64,000 bases of DNA from Anaerolineaceae bacterium (GCA_016124855.1 WGMX01000054.1:62001-126000), one strand, 5' to 3'; counted from the first letter of the stretch, positions 42,719 to 51,550 are shown. Numbers and translations: made by a program. The notes: generated by a model not told the origin, from the sequence alone.

Positions 42719-43792
42719 TCATTCTTGGGGTATTGGTGGCGGAACGAGCAGGAAACTCAAGCCAATCCCGATGACACCCGCGACGAAAGGGACACCCAAC
42801 CACATGTGAATTTCCCACCACAGGCCGCGCGGCCCGCTGATGACAATCGACGCGAAGATCAACAGGAAATAAACTACCGGTACGACAAAACTAAACAGAC
42901 GTAAACTGTTGGGGTGCTGCGGCGAAGGCTGCAACCGTACAATCAGAATATCGGTCATCAATCCGGCTAAAGCGGCTGCGACTACAATCAGACCAAAACG
43001 GTTGTTAAAGTCAATGCGCATCAGGAACATCAGCAAGGCGTTGACTGTGAAAATCACGGTTGCTGCGCCGAAAGGCAACTGCCAACGCCGCAGGAAGAAC
43101 AACAGCGAACCCATCATCAACGCCGCAGGAATGAGAATGTAAGCAATGGTTGTTGCATCGGTATAGTAACGCATTCCGCCGGTGGGTTCGGGCATATTCA
43201 GCAGGCTGGCATTCGCTGTTAAGCTGGCATACTGGGTGAAGAAAGTGAATAAGGTGAAGAGCAGCAGCAGTGACAACACCGCCGGATACAGATCACGCCA
43301 GCCTTTTAGACCGGAGCGCTGCCAAGCTGAGCGCAGCGGGCCGCTGATAAACAAGAATGCGCCGGTCGCCAGCAGTAAATGTGTCGGGCTGAAGAGCGCT
43401 TCCAAATTTTGTTCAATGCCAAAAACGGTGTGCCATACCATATCGCCCGCGCCACCGATGAAGAAAATCACAATCCCCAATAGCGACAAACCATATCCGC
43501 GCGGCATGGCTTTTGACCATGCGTAACCTTTACCGACATTGCGGTATTGGGTAACGCCCATCAAGATGGCGACCGAGAAAAAACCCGAATACAAAACGGC
43601 GTGCCACGGGGTAAAAAAACTTTCAAGTTTGGGAATGCTGTTGTGCGCCCAACCGTCTAAAAATAGACCCAAAAGAAACAAACTGGATGTAATGATCGAA
43701 AGGGTATCTAACCAACGGCTGTCGGCTGGATAGCCTTCAAGCCGCTTACTGGTCGAACTCGGCAGAATGACGCGCGAATTTGCGGATGCCAT
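42719..43792 (-). CDS. Polytopic membrane protein with conserved His residues, unknown
   Basis: This protein of 357 aa has about nine to ten membrane helices. Four histidines lie in or next to helices: D-G-W-A-H-N, F-F-T-P-W-H-A-V-L-Y, G-D-M-V-W-H-T-V-F-G-I-E and F-S-P-T-H-L-L-L. This spacing resembles metal- or haem-binding membrane proteins such as copper transport (CopD-like) or oxidase-related proteins, but no family was recognised. The N-terminal 20 residues are polar. AAAGGAATAGG lies before the start. It is divergent from the small RNA region and convergent with nothing close. Confidence 0.7.
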   Translation of the reverse strand: MASANSRVILPSSTSKRLEGYPADSRWLDTLSIITSSLFLLGLFLDGWAHNSIPKLESFFTPWHAVLYSGFFSVAILMGVTQYRNVGKGYAWSKAMPRGYGLSLLGIVIFFIGGAGDMVWHTVFGIEQNLEALFSPTHLLLATGAFLFISGPLRSAWQRSGLKGWRDLYPAVLSLLLLFTLFTFFTQYASLTANASLLNMPEPTGGMRYYTDATTIAYILIPAALMMGSLLFFLRRWQLPFGAATVIFTVNALLMFLMRIDFNNRFGLIVVAAALAGLMTDILIVRLQPSPQHPNSLRLFSFVVPVVYFLLIFASIVISGPRGLWWEIHMWLGVPFVAGVIGIGLSFLLVPPPIPQE

Positions 43793-44123
43793 AACCTATT
43801 CCTTTGAAAGCTGTTGTTACCTAAATGATACGGATTTGCAAAACTGCTGCACACTTTTCCCGCACATCGTTACGTTATACGCAGCGCGCCTAGAGCAGGT
43901 TGCATATCGGGTCTATCGATCAAAAACACAGTGACAATTTATTTACAACCCGTTATATAACTAACATCATATCCAGCTCATTAAGGCTGTCAACAAGCAG
44001 TTTTTAGAGATTGTAATATACTAGATGTGATGTCTATAACTGTTAGGGTACTTGGTTCATAAAGCTGATTTCCGTAACGAATTGGCATTCGTGATAAGCG
44101 AGAAAATGGCTTAAATGGGGTTG
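43793..44123. other. Intergenic region without a supported gene
   Basis: AT-rich and without a ribosome site or recognised structure up to the small-RNA-like unit at 44124. Minus-strand frames here overlap the terminator and were not called. Confidence 0.4.
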
Positions 44124-44216
44124 AGCTAAAAAGCCAAACGCCTCCGGGGGGCGGAGGCGTTTGGTATTCGGGGCAGCCTGTTCGGCGGCAAGTGGGGGTA
44201 ACTGCCACCGAACATC
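44124..44216 (-). ncRNA. Candidate small RNA, two hairpins with intrinsic terminator
   Basis: Read on the minus strand from about 44216. A 12-bp hairpin comes first (plus 44179-44190 with 44203-44214, one G-T pair, loop of 12 containing TACCCCC). A short linker follows, then a perfect 12-bp GC-rich hairpin (plus 44134-44145 with 44153-44164) ending in CTTTTTAG. No coding frame is supported. The length of about 90 nt, the own promoter and the terminator fit a trans-acting or structural small RNA. It does not look like SRP RNA, 6S RNA or tRNA. Confidence 0.55.
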
Positions 44217-44220
44217 AGCC

Positions 44221-44248
44221 AATATAACAGGTAAAGATGAGTCGTAAA
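44221..44248 (-). promoter_or_regulatory. Promoter of the minus-strand small RNA candidate
   Basis: Minus-strand TTTACG (plus 44243-44248), 16 bases, then TATATT (plus 44221-44226). The predicted start is seven or so bases downstream, exactly where the first hairpin begins. Confidence 0.55.
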
Positions 44249-44371
44249 CTACGCACGCCCTACGGAACTCCTACGCCTTCGCTTAGAGATTCATGAATTG
44301 CGGAAAAACAGTTTCTGGTTATGATTAATGCTAGCGTGATAATTACAATATATAAATTTGGGGGCAAACTT

Positions 44372-45358
44372 ATGCTGCGGCGTTCAACCTTCATCTCGTT
44401 TGTGATGGCACTGGTAATGGGCGCGGCTGTCCTGCCAGCCAGCGCCGGAAGCACAGTCGATGCGACTTTCTCGCTGGACTGCAAAGGGTTCTCGGGCAGC
44501 GGCCAAATCGTGCTCGACCGTGATAACACCGGTTCACTGCGCGAAGCGTTCCAAGTGGTCGTAACGGATGGTGTCGGCAATATTATTTACAAGCCGGTGG
44601 TGGATAGTTTCTTTGTGGGCGGTACCGTGTCGTGGACGGCAAGCAACGTCATTGAATGGACAGGTACGCCGCAATATAACCCGCTGACGCTGCGTGTAGT
44701 CAGCCTTGCAGGTAACAACTTCGACGAGCAAACCATCGCTATCGGAACTGGAAGCTGCGAAGGACTGCCGAGCTTGGGGGCGCTGCCGCGCTTCTTGAAC
44801 GGCGAGACTTCTGATTCGGTGGATATTAATGCTGTTCCGCCGCGTCCGACCAATTCCGAAGAAATGACCAAGAACCTGCCCGGTTTCCTCATCGTGAACA
44901 CTGACAATCTGTCACTCCGCAGCGGCGATGGCCCGGAATATACGCTGGTTGGCATTGTTGATGGCGGCACCAAGCTCATCCCATTGGGACGCAACCTCAA
45001 GTTTACATGGTGGCTGGTGAAAGCCGGCGATATTGTCGGCTGGGCGAAGGCCGAATTCTTGGTGGCACGCGGTGATTTGACCAGCGTGTCAGTCGTTCCG
45101 TCTGAAGGTGAAATCACACCGGCAACCTTCTTTGTTTATAGCAAGTCTTCGCTGCTTTCGGCGCCAAAGAAGAATGCCGTGCCATTATGCAGCATCGCTG
45201 GCAACGTCGAATACATCGCGACCGGACGCACCAAGGCGACCGATTGGTATGAAGTACAGGCGACCTGCGACAATGCCATCGTTAAGGGCTGGTTGGCGGC
45301 TGATCTGGGCGCGTTCCGTGGCCCTGCTGGAACTATTCTGCCGGTGACCACACCGTAA
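44372..45358 (+). CDS. Secreted SH3b-domain protein
   Basis: This protein of 328 aa has a signal peptide (L-R-R, hydrophobic core, cleavage after A-S-A-G near residue 24). Residues about 25-135 form a beta domain with two Cys (near 35 and 130), probably a disulfide. Residues about 180-245 are a bacterial SH3 module (N-L-S-L-R-S-G-D-G-P-E-Y-T-L-V-G-I-V), and about 255-320 is a second diverged one with its own Cys pair. It probably binds wall or matrix components. ATG 44372 is chosen because it starts the signal peptide; an upstream ATG at 44321 would bury it. Confidence 0.8.
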   Translation: MLRRSTFISFVMALVMGAAVLPASAGSTVDATFSLDCKGFSGSGQIVLDRDNTGSLREAFQVVVTDGVGNIIYKPVVDSFFVGGTVSWTASNVIEWTGTPQYNPLTLRVVSLAGNNFDEQTIAIGTGSCEGLPSLGALPRFLNGETSDSVDINAVPPRPTNSEEMTKNLPGFLIVNTDNLSLRSGDGPEYTLVGIVDGGTKLIPLGRNLKFTWWLVKAGDIVGWAKAEFLVARGDLTSVSVVPSEGEITPATFFVYSKSSLLSAPKKNAVPLCSIAGNVEYIATGRTKATDWYEVQATCDNAIVKGWLAADLGAFRGPAGTILPVTTP

Positions 45359-45384
45359 TTTTGACGGACAATCATTTGTAAACG

Positions 45385-45414
45385 AAGGGCGAGCCACTGG
45401 TTCGCCCTTTTTGT
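45385..45414 (+). terminator. Intrinsic terminator
   Basis: Stem 45385-45395 with 45399-45409, one G-T pair and a 3-base loop, followed by TTTTTGTTT. It ends the SH3b gene. Confidence 0.88.
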
Positions 45415-45503
45415 TTGGTATGAACGGCTGTCCTGTTATTTGACGGCTGCCCGACTTTTCAGCTACGCTTATGCCCAATTGCTCATCATGATTTAGGTCA
45501 AGA

Positions 45504-46661
45504 ATGCGAAAATTTTTCTTGTTTGGCATATTGCTGTTTTGCGGCAGTCTAAGTGTGCAGGCGCAAAGCAGCCTCACAGCCTTAGTTGGCCCACTGATCG
45601 CGGTCAACACAGCGGAACAGGATCACATCGTTCTCTATGATGTCAGTAACGGTGTAGAGCGTTCGCTCAATCTGGGTAACGGTTGGCTGATGCCTTGGGG
45701 ATTTACCGCCGATGGCTGCCGTGTCATTTATACATCGAGCGACGGATTAGCTTTTGCCCGTGTTTACAGCGCCAGATTGGATGGCAGTGATAAGCATGCA
45801 TTGGTGCAGTTTAATGACCTGCCAGCGGACGCGTGGGGTGTTTGGGAGCCGCAAGCCTCGCCTGATGGTTCGAAAATTGCATTTAACCTGCTGCGGAAAG
45901 ATGCCAAGTCGGGTAAGACCACCAGCCATCTTGCAGTCATAGATGCCAATGGCGGAAAACCGGACATTTACAGCGTCAGCGGCAGTGAATACGAACCGCG
46001 TTGGTCACCGGATGGGAAATGGCTTGCTTATATCTCCTTTACCGAACGTGTACCCGGTGCGGATGTGAATTCAACGGCTGTGCCAACGCCTGAAGGACAG
46101 GGCGCGGTCAGCATGTTACGGGAAGCCGATTTGTGGGTGGTCAGTGCCGATGGCAAAACCAAGTATCGCTTAACGGACTTCCCAACTGGCAGTGTTCGTT
46201 CGCCGCGTTGGTCACCAGACGGTTTTCTGATTAGCTTTATCTATTCGCCTAGCCCGAATAACGACACCTTCTGGATGATCGGTAATGCCGACGGGGCAAT
46301 CGCGACACAGTTGAGCTATATGTGGAGCGAAATCATGGATACCACATGGTTTCCTGACAGCGCATCCATTTTGGGCGTGGCGCGTGACTTCCAGAACATC
46401 ACCGATAACACCCTATGGAAAGTGCCGTTGGTCGGCAATGCGGATACCGATGCCAAACAATTCTTGTCTGATCCCAATCTGCGTTTTGCCGATTACCCCC
46501 GTTTTAGTCCTGATGGTCATTGGTTGGCCTTTCGCAGCGAATATGCTTTAGGATTAGCCGATGTCACCAACGGTCAATGGAATCTGACAAATCTACCTTA
46601 CGCCAATACACCGCCTGTTTGGAGTCCCGCCGGATTTAAGGGCGAGGCCGAATGCAAATGA
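45504..46661 (+). CDS. Secreted TolB-like beta-propeller protein
   Basis: This protein of 385 aa has a signal peptide ending near V-Q-A-Q (residue 21). At least five PD40/TolB blades are visible, with repeated S-P-D-G-S-K-I-A-F, W-S-P-D-G-K-W-L-A-Y-I-S, W-S-P-D-G-F-L-I-S-F, F-S-P-D-G-H-W-L-A-F. The repeats fill the whole mature protein, so it is a propeller only. Such proteins act as binding platforms or sensors outside the membrane. It is followed after 21 bases by acpS on the same strand, possibly one transcript. Confidence 0.85.
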   Translation: MRKFFLFGILLFCGSLSVQAQSSLTALVGPLIAVNTAEQDHIVLYDVSNGVERSLNLGNGWLMPWGFTADGCRVIYTSSDGLAFARVYSARLDGSDKHALVQFNDLPADAWGVWEPQASPDGSKIAFNLLRKDAKSGKTTSHLAVIDANGGKPDIYSVSGSEYEPRWSPDGKWLAYISFTERVPGADVNSTAVPTPEGQGAVSMLREADLWVVSADGKTKYRLTDFPTGSVRSPRWSPDGFLISFIYSPSPNNDTFWMIGNADGAIATQLSYMWSEIMDTTWFPDSASILGVARDFQNITDNTLWKVPLVGNADTDAKQFLSDPNLRFADYPRFSPDGHWLAFRSEYALGLADVTNGQWNLTNLPYANTPPVWSPAGFKGEAECK

Positions 46662-46682
46662 ACCACGAAGGATAGGAACATT

Positions 46683-47045
46683 ATGCTCCGCTGCGGAATT
46701 GATATGATCGAAAACAGGCGCGTGGAGGAGGGGATTGCCCGCTTGGGTGAACGCTTCCTCAACCGTTTTTTTACGGCGGGTGAACGCCAAGACTGTAACG
46801 ATAAACCCAATCGTTTAGCCGCGCGGCTGGCAGGCAAAGAAGCCGTTAGTAAAGCCTTTGGTACAGGCATCGGTGACATCAGTTGGATTGAGATCGAAAT
46901 CCGCTGTGATGAACGGGGTCGCCCCACACTGCATTTGCATGGCGCAGCCGCCAAACTTGCTGAAGAGATGGGTTTGACTCAATGGGATGTCAGCTTAACC
47001 CATACTGATGAATATGCATCAGCGGTCGCCGTCGCCAGCAGCTAA
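46683..47045 (+). CDS. acpS: Holo-[acyl-carrier-protein] synthase
   Basis: This enzyme transfers 4'-phosphopantetheine from CoA to the acyl carrier protein of fatty acid synthesis. The protein of 120 aa has all family motifs: G-I-D-M-I-E-N near residue 5-11 (Asp ligand of Mg), F-T-A-G-E-R near 31, A-A-R-L-A-G-K-E-A-V-S-K-A-F-G with catalytic Glu and Lys near 58-60, and W-I-E-I-E-I with G-R-P near 78-90. The final strand S-L-T-H-T-D-E-Y-A-S-A is also typical. The protein forms trimers in the known family. Confidence 0.95.
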   Translation: MLRCGIDMIENRRVEEGIARLGERFLNRFFTAGERQDCNDKPNRLAARLAGKEAVSKAFGTGIGDISWIEIEIRCDERGRPTLHLHGAAAKLAEEMGLTQWDVSLTHTDEYASAVAVASS

Positions 47046-47109
47046 ATAATTGAAATTCCCTCAGCCACCCTATAGACTACTGGCAATCGTTGGCTACTGA
47101 GCATCCGTT

Positions 47110-48966
47110 ATGCCCCTATCGAACCGCAAATCATGGGCTGTTCTGCTTTTTGCCGTGCTGCTCGTGTTGATTGTCCTCAGCCGCGCCCCATACTTCAGTC
47201 AATTGGAACTCGACCCCCACGAAGTTTGGACGATGTGGCAGTCGGTCGGCACGTTGCCGCAGGTCATCAACCGCACACCTTATGATTGGGGGCCGCTGTA
47301 TTATGTGGTGATGTACGGCTGGCAAAATACGGTCGGTGTTCACACCGAAACCGCGCGAATATTATCTGTATTATGGTTGGTACTGGGTTCGGCATTTATC
47401 TATCGGGCGATGGCGCGGCTGCGTTCAGGTAACGCTCCTTTTTTAGCAACACTTCTTTATGCCACTTCCGCCGGAATCATTTACCTTAGCCTGAATATTA
47501 GAGGCTATGCCCTTCAACTCGCGCTCATGCCTTTGGGGTTTTGGTTATTGCTTCGCTATTTTGGTGCGAAACGACTCGGTTGGCGTGAATATCTAACGGG
47601 TATCGCTTTAGCGGCAGCTATGTTAGGCATGGTTTACATTCACCCGACCGGCATGTTGGCCTGTGTCGTCTTAGGTGCATATACCTTATTCGCCTATCCG
47701 CGTCGTCTATTGCGCGGGCTGCTGCCGGGAATATTGGTGCTGGTTTTGGCGCTGCCCCAGTTACAAATCCGTTTTGGAACGGCCACCTCACGCCTCGATA
47801 GTTCTTCCTCCATTGTCGATCTCAACAGCGTTTACTCCTTCTTTCAGTACTACACCGGACAATCGGTAGTCCAACAAATTCTGGCGCTGGTGTTGCTGAT
47901 TGCCGCGCTGATTTTGTTGTATCGTTCACTGCCCAAACTGACGAGAGCATTACCCCTTTTTCTGTCGATTGCGGTCGGCTGTGCCATGTTGATTTTCTTG
48001 GGCGGTCGGCTCGGTTTTACAGGTCAGCGTCACGCGTGGTGGCTGGTTACACCGGTTGTGCTGCTCATGGCGTGGGGACTTTCTTATTTGCCTAAACCAG
48101 CGCTTATAGGATGTTTTGCGTTTCTGCTCGTCGGCCTATATGTCCCCGCCTTGCCCGGAAGTTTGGACGAAAGTGGTAATCCTAATCCACCGTTGGGCGT
48201 GAATTTTGCGTGGTTGGCACGTAGTGCCCGTTGGGGTGATGCGGTTGTCATTGATCCCCGACAACAATGTTCCATTTACAAAGACGAATGGGATTATTAC
48301 ACGCGCCTCTATTTCCCACAGGGTATCAACATTGTGGATAATCCGGCAGGTTATCGGCGCGTCTGGTACATCGCCGCTGACGGTTGGAATGATCCACAAC
48401 TGAAGGGCGAAGTGACAAACGACCGTCTGCCTTCAATCTTCAATGGCCCGTGGAACTGCTTGTTCCGGTTGTACATTGCTCCACCTGATTCAACGGGTAT
48501 TTTATATGCCAACGGAATGCGTTTTCACGGTTATGAAATTCTAGAGGACGGACAGCCGATCTCAATCCCATTGGTTCGCCGTGAGAGTGACAGTATCACG
48601 GTGCGTTTGTGGTGGTCAGCCGATAATCCGCCGCCGCTGGATTACAGTGTGGGTTTATACATGCTGGATGCAGATACCGGTACGCTCATCACCCAACTCG
48701 ACAGCGCGCCGCAGTTATTGAGTCTCGATCCGATGGATTTTTCGAGGCTGCCGACTGAAACCAGCCGCTGGAAATTGAATCAACTTTATGTCGAAGAACG
48801 AACACTCAATATACCGGACAGCATTCCCTTCTCGCGGGAGGGCGCACATACCTTTGAATTGGCGTTGGTGGTCTATCAATCAGAGGATAATCAGCGCGTG
48901 ACTGCACCCGGACTAACACCGGACAATCTTCGTATTTTGCAGACGTTTACCGTGCGTTCGTGGTGA
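47110..48966 (+). CDS. GT-C membrane glycosyltransferase (ArnT/PMT-like)
   Basis: This protein of 618 aa has about ten to twelve membrane helices in the first 380 residues and a soluble beta-rich C-terminal domain (about 400-615). The GT-C signature acidic pair lies in the first external loop (L-D-P-H-E-V-W near residue 37-43), with Y-D-W-G-P-L-Y-Y in the second. The family uses polyprenyl-phosphate sugars to glycosylate proteins or lipids outside the membrane. It is related in layout to the protein at 61248-63242 and shares the beta-domain C-terminus. No other polysaccharide genes are near. Confidence 0.82.
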   Translation: MPLSNRKSWAVLLFAVLLVLIVLSRAPYFSQLELDPHEVWTMWQSVGTLPQVINRTPYDWGPLYYVVMYGWQNTVGVHTETARILSVLWLVLGSAFIYRAMARLRSGNAPFLATLLYATSAGIIYLSLNIRGYALQLALMPLGFWLLLRYFGAKRLGWREYLTGIALAAAMLGMVYIHPTGMLACVVLGAYTLFAYPRRLLRGLLPGILVLVLALPQLQIRFGTATSRLDSSSSIVDLNSVYSFFQYYTGQSVVQQILALVLLIAALILLYRSLPKLTRALPLFLSIAVGCAMLIFLGGRLGFTGQRHAWWLVTPVVLLMAWGLSYLPKPALIGCFAFLLVGLYVPALPGSLDESGNPNPPLGVNFAWLARSARWGDAVVIDPRQQCSIYKDEWDYYTRLYFPQGINIVDNPAGYRRVWYIAADGWNDPQLKGEVTNDRLPSIFNGPWNCLFRLYIAPPDSTGILYANGMRFHGYEILEDGQPISIPLVRRESDSITVRLWWSADNPPPLDYSVGLYMLDADTGTLITQLDSAPQLLSLDPMDFSRLPTETSRWKLNQLYVEERTLNIPDSIPFSREGAHTFELALVVYQSEDNQRVTAPGLTPDNLRILQTFTVRSW

Positions 48967-48989
48967 GATATTTGCGGATTAAATGAGAT

Positions 48990-49020
48990 GCAGCGGATGA
49001 AACGGCGCTTCATCCGCTGC
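48990..49020. terminator. Perfect hairpin between convergent genes
   Basis: Stem GCAGCGGATGAA/TTCATCCGCTGC (48990-49001 with 49009-49020), loop of 7. It separates the glycosyltransferase stop from the convergent rsfS stop. T-richness is low on the right and moderate on the left (minus reading). Confidence 0.72.
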
Positions 49021-49041
49021 AAATTTGGATGTGGGAATGCG

Positions 49042-49413
49042 TCACTGAATTTGAAGCAGGACATGGGCACCGCGCCACATGCCTTCCAAATCATAGTAAC
49101 GGCGTTTGTCTTCTTGGAAGAGATGGACAACTGTGTCGCCGTAGTCCATCAACATCCAACCGCTTTCGGGCGTTCCTTCGACCGAAGCCGGAAGTTTGCC
49201 AAATTGTTCTTTAACTTGCTCACGTACACCATCTGCTAACGCGCGCAGTTGGCGGTCGCTGTTGCCGGTGCAAATGACGAAATAATCCGCGATGATTGCA
49301 TCGGGACGCAAGTCGAGCAATACGATATTTTCGGCCTTTTTATCTTCTACCGAATCGACGATAAATCGGGCGAGTTCAATTGATTCCAGAGTAAGACTCC
49401 TAGCATTTAGCAC
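49042..49413 (-). CDS. rsfS: Ribosomal silencing factor RsfS
   Basis: RsfS binds ribosomal protein L14 and blocks subunit joining when nutrients are low. The protein of up to 123 aa has the family motifs D-K-K-A-E-N-I-V-L-L-D-L, D-Y-F-V-I-C-T-G-N-S-D-R-Q, G-W-M-L-M-D-Y-G-D-T-V-V-H-L-F and R-R-Y-Y-D-L-E-G-M-W, so it is complete. The start is uncertain: GTG 49413 has no Shine-Dalgarno, while AGGAG sits seven bases before a CTG at 49389 (residue 9), where family members usually begin. It follows the hydrolase gene on the same strand. Confidence 0.94.
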   Translation of the reverse strand: MLNARSLTLESIELARFIVDSVEDKKAENIVLLDLRPDAIIADYFVICTGNSDRQLRALADGVREQVKEQFGKLPASVEGTPESGWMLMDYGDTVVHLFQEDKRRYYDLEGMWRGAHVLLQIQ

Positions 49414-49462
49414 TGTCGCGACGAGTGATAAAACCCAATAGTTAGACGACCACTCAATTTGT

Positions 49463-49471
49463 ATTGTAGCA
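49463..49471 (-). promoter_or_regulatory. Extended -10 of rsfS
   Basis: Minus-strand TGC TACAAT (plus 49463-49471), identical to the element ahead of lspA, in the gap between the hydrolase stop and rsfS start. It gives a leader of about 40-50 bases. Confidence 0.55.
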
Positions 49472-49498
49472 TAATGTGAGTCAGAAGTAACGGGCTGG

Positions 49499-50305
49499 TT
49501 ATTGGAGGAAATCGCCTACAGCCTTGACCACACGTTCCGGTTGTTCATCTAGCGGCTGGTGATGTGTACGCGGCAGTTCCAACAATTGAGCATTTGGCAA
49601 ATGGGTGGCAGCGTGGCGACCTTCTTTGGGCGGAACCGTTGTGTCGCTGCTGCCGATAATTACCAATGTTGGATGTTGAATGGCGGGTAAATGAGGATGC
49701 ATATTCTCGCGGGCGATGCTGCGCAGCGCGTGGGTGCTGGCCTGCCACGATGCCCGTTGGAAATCCTGCTGAATGCGGGCTGCGGTCGCTTGATCTAAAT
49801 ACCAGTGGCTAGGACGGGTGAAAATCGGGCTGATAACGGTCTGTGCCAACATCCACAGCGGCTTGGACTTCGAAAGCGTATAACTGCCGATGTCGTTGTT
49901 GAACAGCCAGCTAATCTCAAACGGATGTCCAAAGCGTCCGGTGACGACAGGCGACATCAATACCAGTTTTTCGGTGAAATCTGGCTGCTCGGCAGCTAAC
50001 TTGAGCGCCAACATTCCGCCCATTGAATGCCCGATGATTGCCTTCGGTCGAACATGATAATGAGTACAGAAGTCGAGCAGCATTTCTGCATGGTGTTGGA
50101 CGTAAATTGATTCGTTCTCGTTGGGGCGCGGCGATAAGCCAAATCCATATAAATCTACCGCCCAAAAATTGGCGATATGCCCTAAATCGCGTACCAACCG
50201 TGACCACATTTGCCCCGAACTTGCCCAACCATGCACCAACAACACGTCAGGGCCATTTCCATGACGGTTATAATGAAGGTTTAGAGCGGAATGGTTTGCG
50301 ATCAT
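49499..50305 (-). CDS. Alpha/beta hydrolase
   Basis: This protein of 268 aa has a canonical fold with all three catalytic residues: Ser94 in G-H-S-M-G-G, Asp221 in G-S-S-D-T-T-V-P and His near 250 in R-T-H-H-Q-P. The oxyanion loop H-G-W-A-S-S-G near residue 25 is typical of esterases and C-C bond hydrolases (BioH/MhpC group). The cap region is about 125-195. The substrate is unknown. Its promoter -10 lies only seven bases before the ATG, so the mRNA would be leaderless. Confidence 0.92.
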   Translation of the reverse strand: MIANHSALNLHYNRHGNGPDVLLVHGWASSGQMWSRLVRDLGHIANFWAVDLYGFGLSPRPNENESIYVQHHAEMLLDFCTHYHVRPKAIIGHSMGGMLALKLAAEQPDFTEKLVLMSPVVTGRFGHPFEISWLFNNDIGSYTLSKSKPLWMLAQTVISPIFTRPSHWYLDQATAARIQQDFQRASWQASTHALRSIARENMHPHLPAIQHPTLVIIGSSDTTVPPKEGRHAATHLPNAQLLELPRTHHQPLDEQPERVVKAVGDFLQ

Positions 50306-50312
50306 TTTTGAA

Positions 50313-50321
50313 TTATAACAT
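50313..50321 (-). promoter_or_regulatory. Extended -10 for the hydrolase gene, leaderless arrangement
   Basis: Minus-strand TGT TATAAT (hexamer at plus 50313-50318). The expected start of transcription coincides with the ATG at 50305, and no Shine-Dalgarno is seen. Confidence 0.55.
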
Positions 50322-50583
50322 GGCTCGGTATCGACTCAGCATGAGGAAAAAGTCGCACAGCACTCTCCGACGAAGGGCAGAGTCGTCGAATTGTTTACCT
50401 GTTTTCCAGCGGTATCACACCTTATTGTTCACGCATCGTTTTTGCATTATTGGGTTGTTTAGCTTTCGAACATAGCGACTTCACTGACACAAGCAAAAGC
50501 GATTGAATGGTTAAGGGCATCGTTCTCATTTAGCTTCTGGTCTGCTATGATTAAACCCGAGTTTAAGCAGCAAAGAACCTCCC

Positions 50584-51507
50584 ATGACTGAAACACAAAT
50601 TGATTTTAAGGTAAAAACCCCCGGCGAACGCTTGGATAAACTGGTGGTCGAGCAGGTGGGTGACAGCCTCTCCCGCGCTCAAGTACAGGCGCTCATCAAA
50701 GAGGGCAAAGTGACCGTCAACGGCGCACAGGTTAAATCCGGCGTGAAGCTCAAAGGCGGCGAGCAAATCAGTGTGATGATTGTCACCCGCGAAGTGAGCG
50801 AAACGGTCGAACCGGAAGCGATTCCGTTGGTCGTCGTCTACGATGATCCTGATTTTGCTGTCATCGATAAACCGGCTGGCATGACAGTTCACCCCGGCGT
50901 CGGCAACGAAAAAGGTACGCTGGTGAGTGCGTTACTCGCCCGTTGGCCTGAAGTCGCCCAGATGAATATCGTCGAGAAGCGCGTCGGCATCGTCCACCGC
51001 TTGGACAAAGACACCAGCGGCTTGATTGTCGTTGCCAAGAATGACGCGGCACGCCTCAAGCTTCAGGCGCAGTTCCAATCGCGCACTGTTAGCAAGGTCT
51101 ATCTGGCACTCTTAGAAAAAATGCCCGCGACAGTTACGGGACGGGTTGAAGCGCCTATCGCCCGTGACCCCAATCAGCGCAAACGCATGGCGGTCATGCG
51201 CGGTGGCAAACCGGCTATCACCGAGTATCAGGTTATTGACCATCACTTTATTGGTGATCAAGCGTTAGTACGTGTCACGCTCCACACAGGACGTACCCAC
51301 CAAATCCGTGTCCACATGGCTTTTATTGGCTGTCCGATAGTCGGTGACAGCGTTTATGGCTATCGTAAGCAGCGCATCAAACTCAAACGCCAATTTTTAC
51401 ACGCCGCCGAGTTAGCGTTTGATCATCCAACCACAGGCGAACGCATCAAGTTTGAGTCTCCTCTGCCAGTCGGTTTACAAAACACGTTGGACAAACTGCG
51501 CAGCTAA
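50584..51507 (+). CDS. rluD: RluA-family ribosomal large-subunit pseudouridine synthase (RluD-like)
   Basis: This enzyme isomerises specific uridines of 23S rRNA to pseudouridine. The protein of 307 aa has an S4 RNA-binding domain in residues about 8-65 (R-L-D-K-L-V-V-E-Q, K-V-T-V-N-G) and the catalytic domain from about 80, with Asp141 in H-R-L-D-K-D-T-S-G-L. Later motifs R-V-T-L-H-T-G-R-T-H-Q-I-R-V-H-M and G-D-S-V-Y-G complete the site. The RluD assignment rests on the S4 domain and overall layout; site specificity (1911/1915/1917) is inferred. TGC TATGAT at about 50542-50550 is a likely extended -10. Confidence 0.93.
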   Translation: MTETQIDFKVKTPGERLDKLVVEQVGDSLSRAQVQALIKEGKVTVNGAQVKSGVKLKGGEQISVMIVTREVSETVEPEAIPLVVVYDDPDFAVIDKPAGMTVHPGVGNEKGTLVSALLARWPEVAQMNIVEKRVGIVHRLDKDTSGLIVVAKNDAARLKLQAQFQSRTVSKVYLALLEKMPATVTGRVEAPIARDPNQRKRMAVMRGGKPAITEYQVIDHHFIGDQALVRVTLHTGRTHQIRVHMAFIGCPIVGDSVYGYRKQRIKLKRQFLHAAELAFDHPTTGERIKFESPLPVGLQNTLDKLRS

Positions 51508-51519
51508 ACTCCCTAAATC

Positions 51520-51550
51520 AAAACGGAGCAGATAGTCTGCTCCGTTTTTT
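51520..51550. terminator. Bidirectional intrinsic terminator
   Basis: Stem AAAACGGAGCAGA/TCTGCTCCGTTTT (51520-51532 with 51536-51548), a 3-base loop and T6 at the right. A4 on the left gives U4 in the other direction. It serves the RluA gene and the convergent L,D-transpeptidase gene. Confidence 0.92.

Noticed and set aside
44124..44216. SRP RNA or 6S RNA assignment for the minus-strand RNA
   Set aside because: No GGAAG/GNRA-type SRP loop with conserved internal bulges and no open-promoter-like central bubble of 6S.
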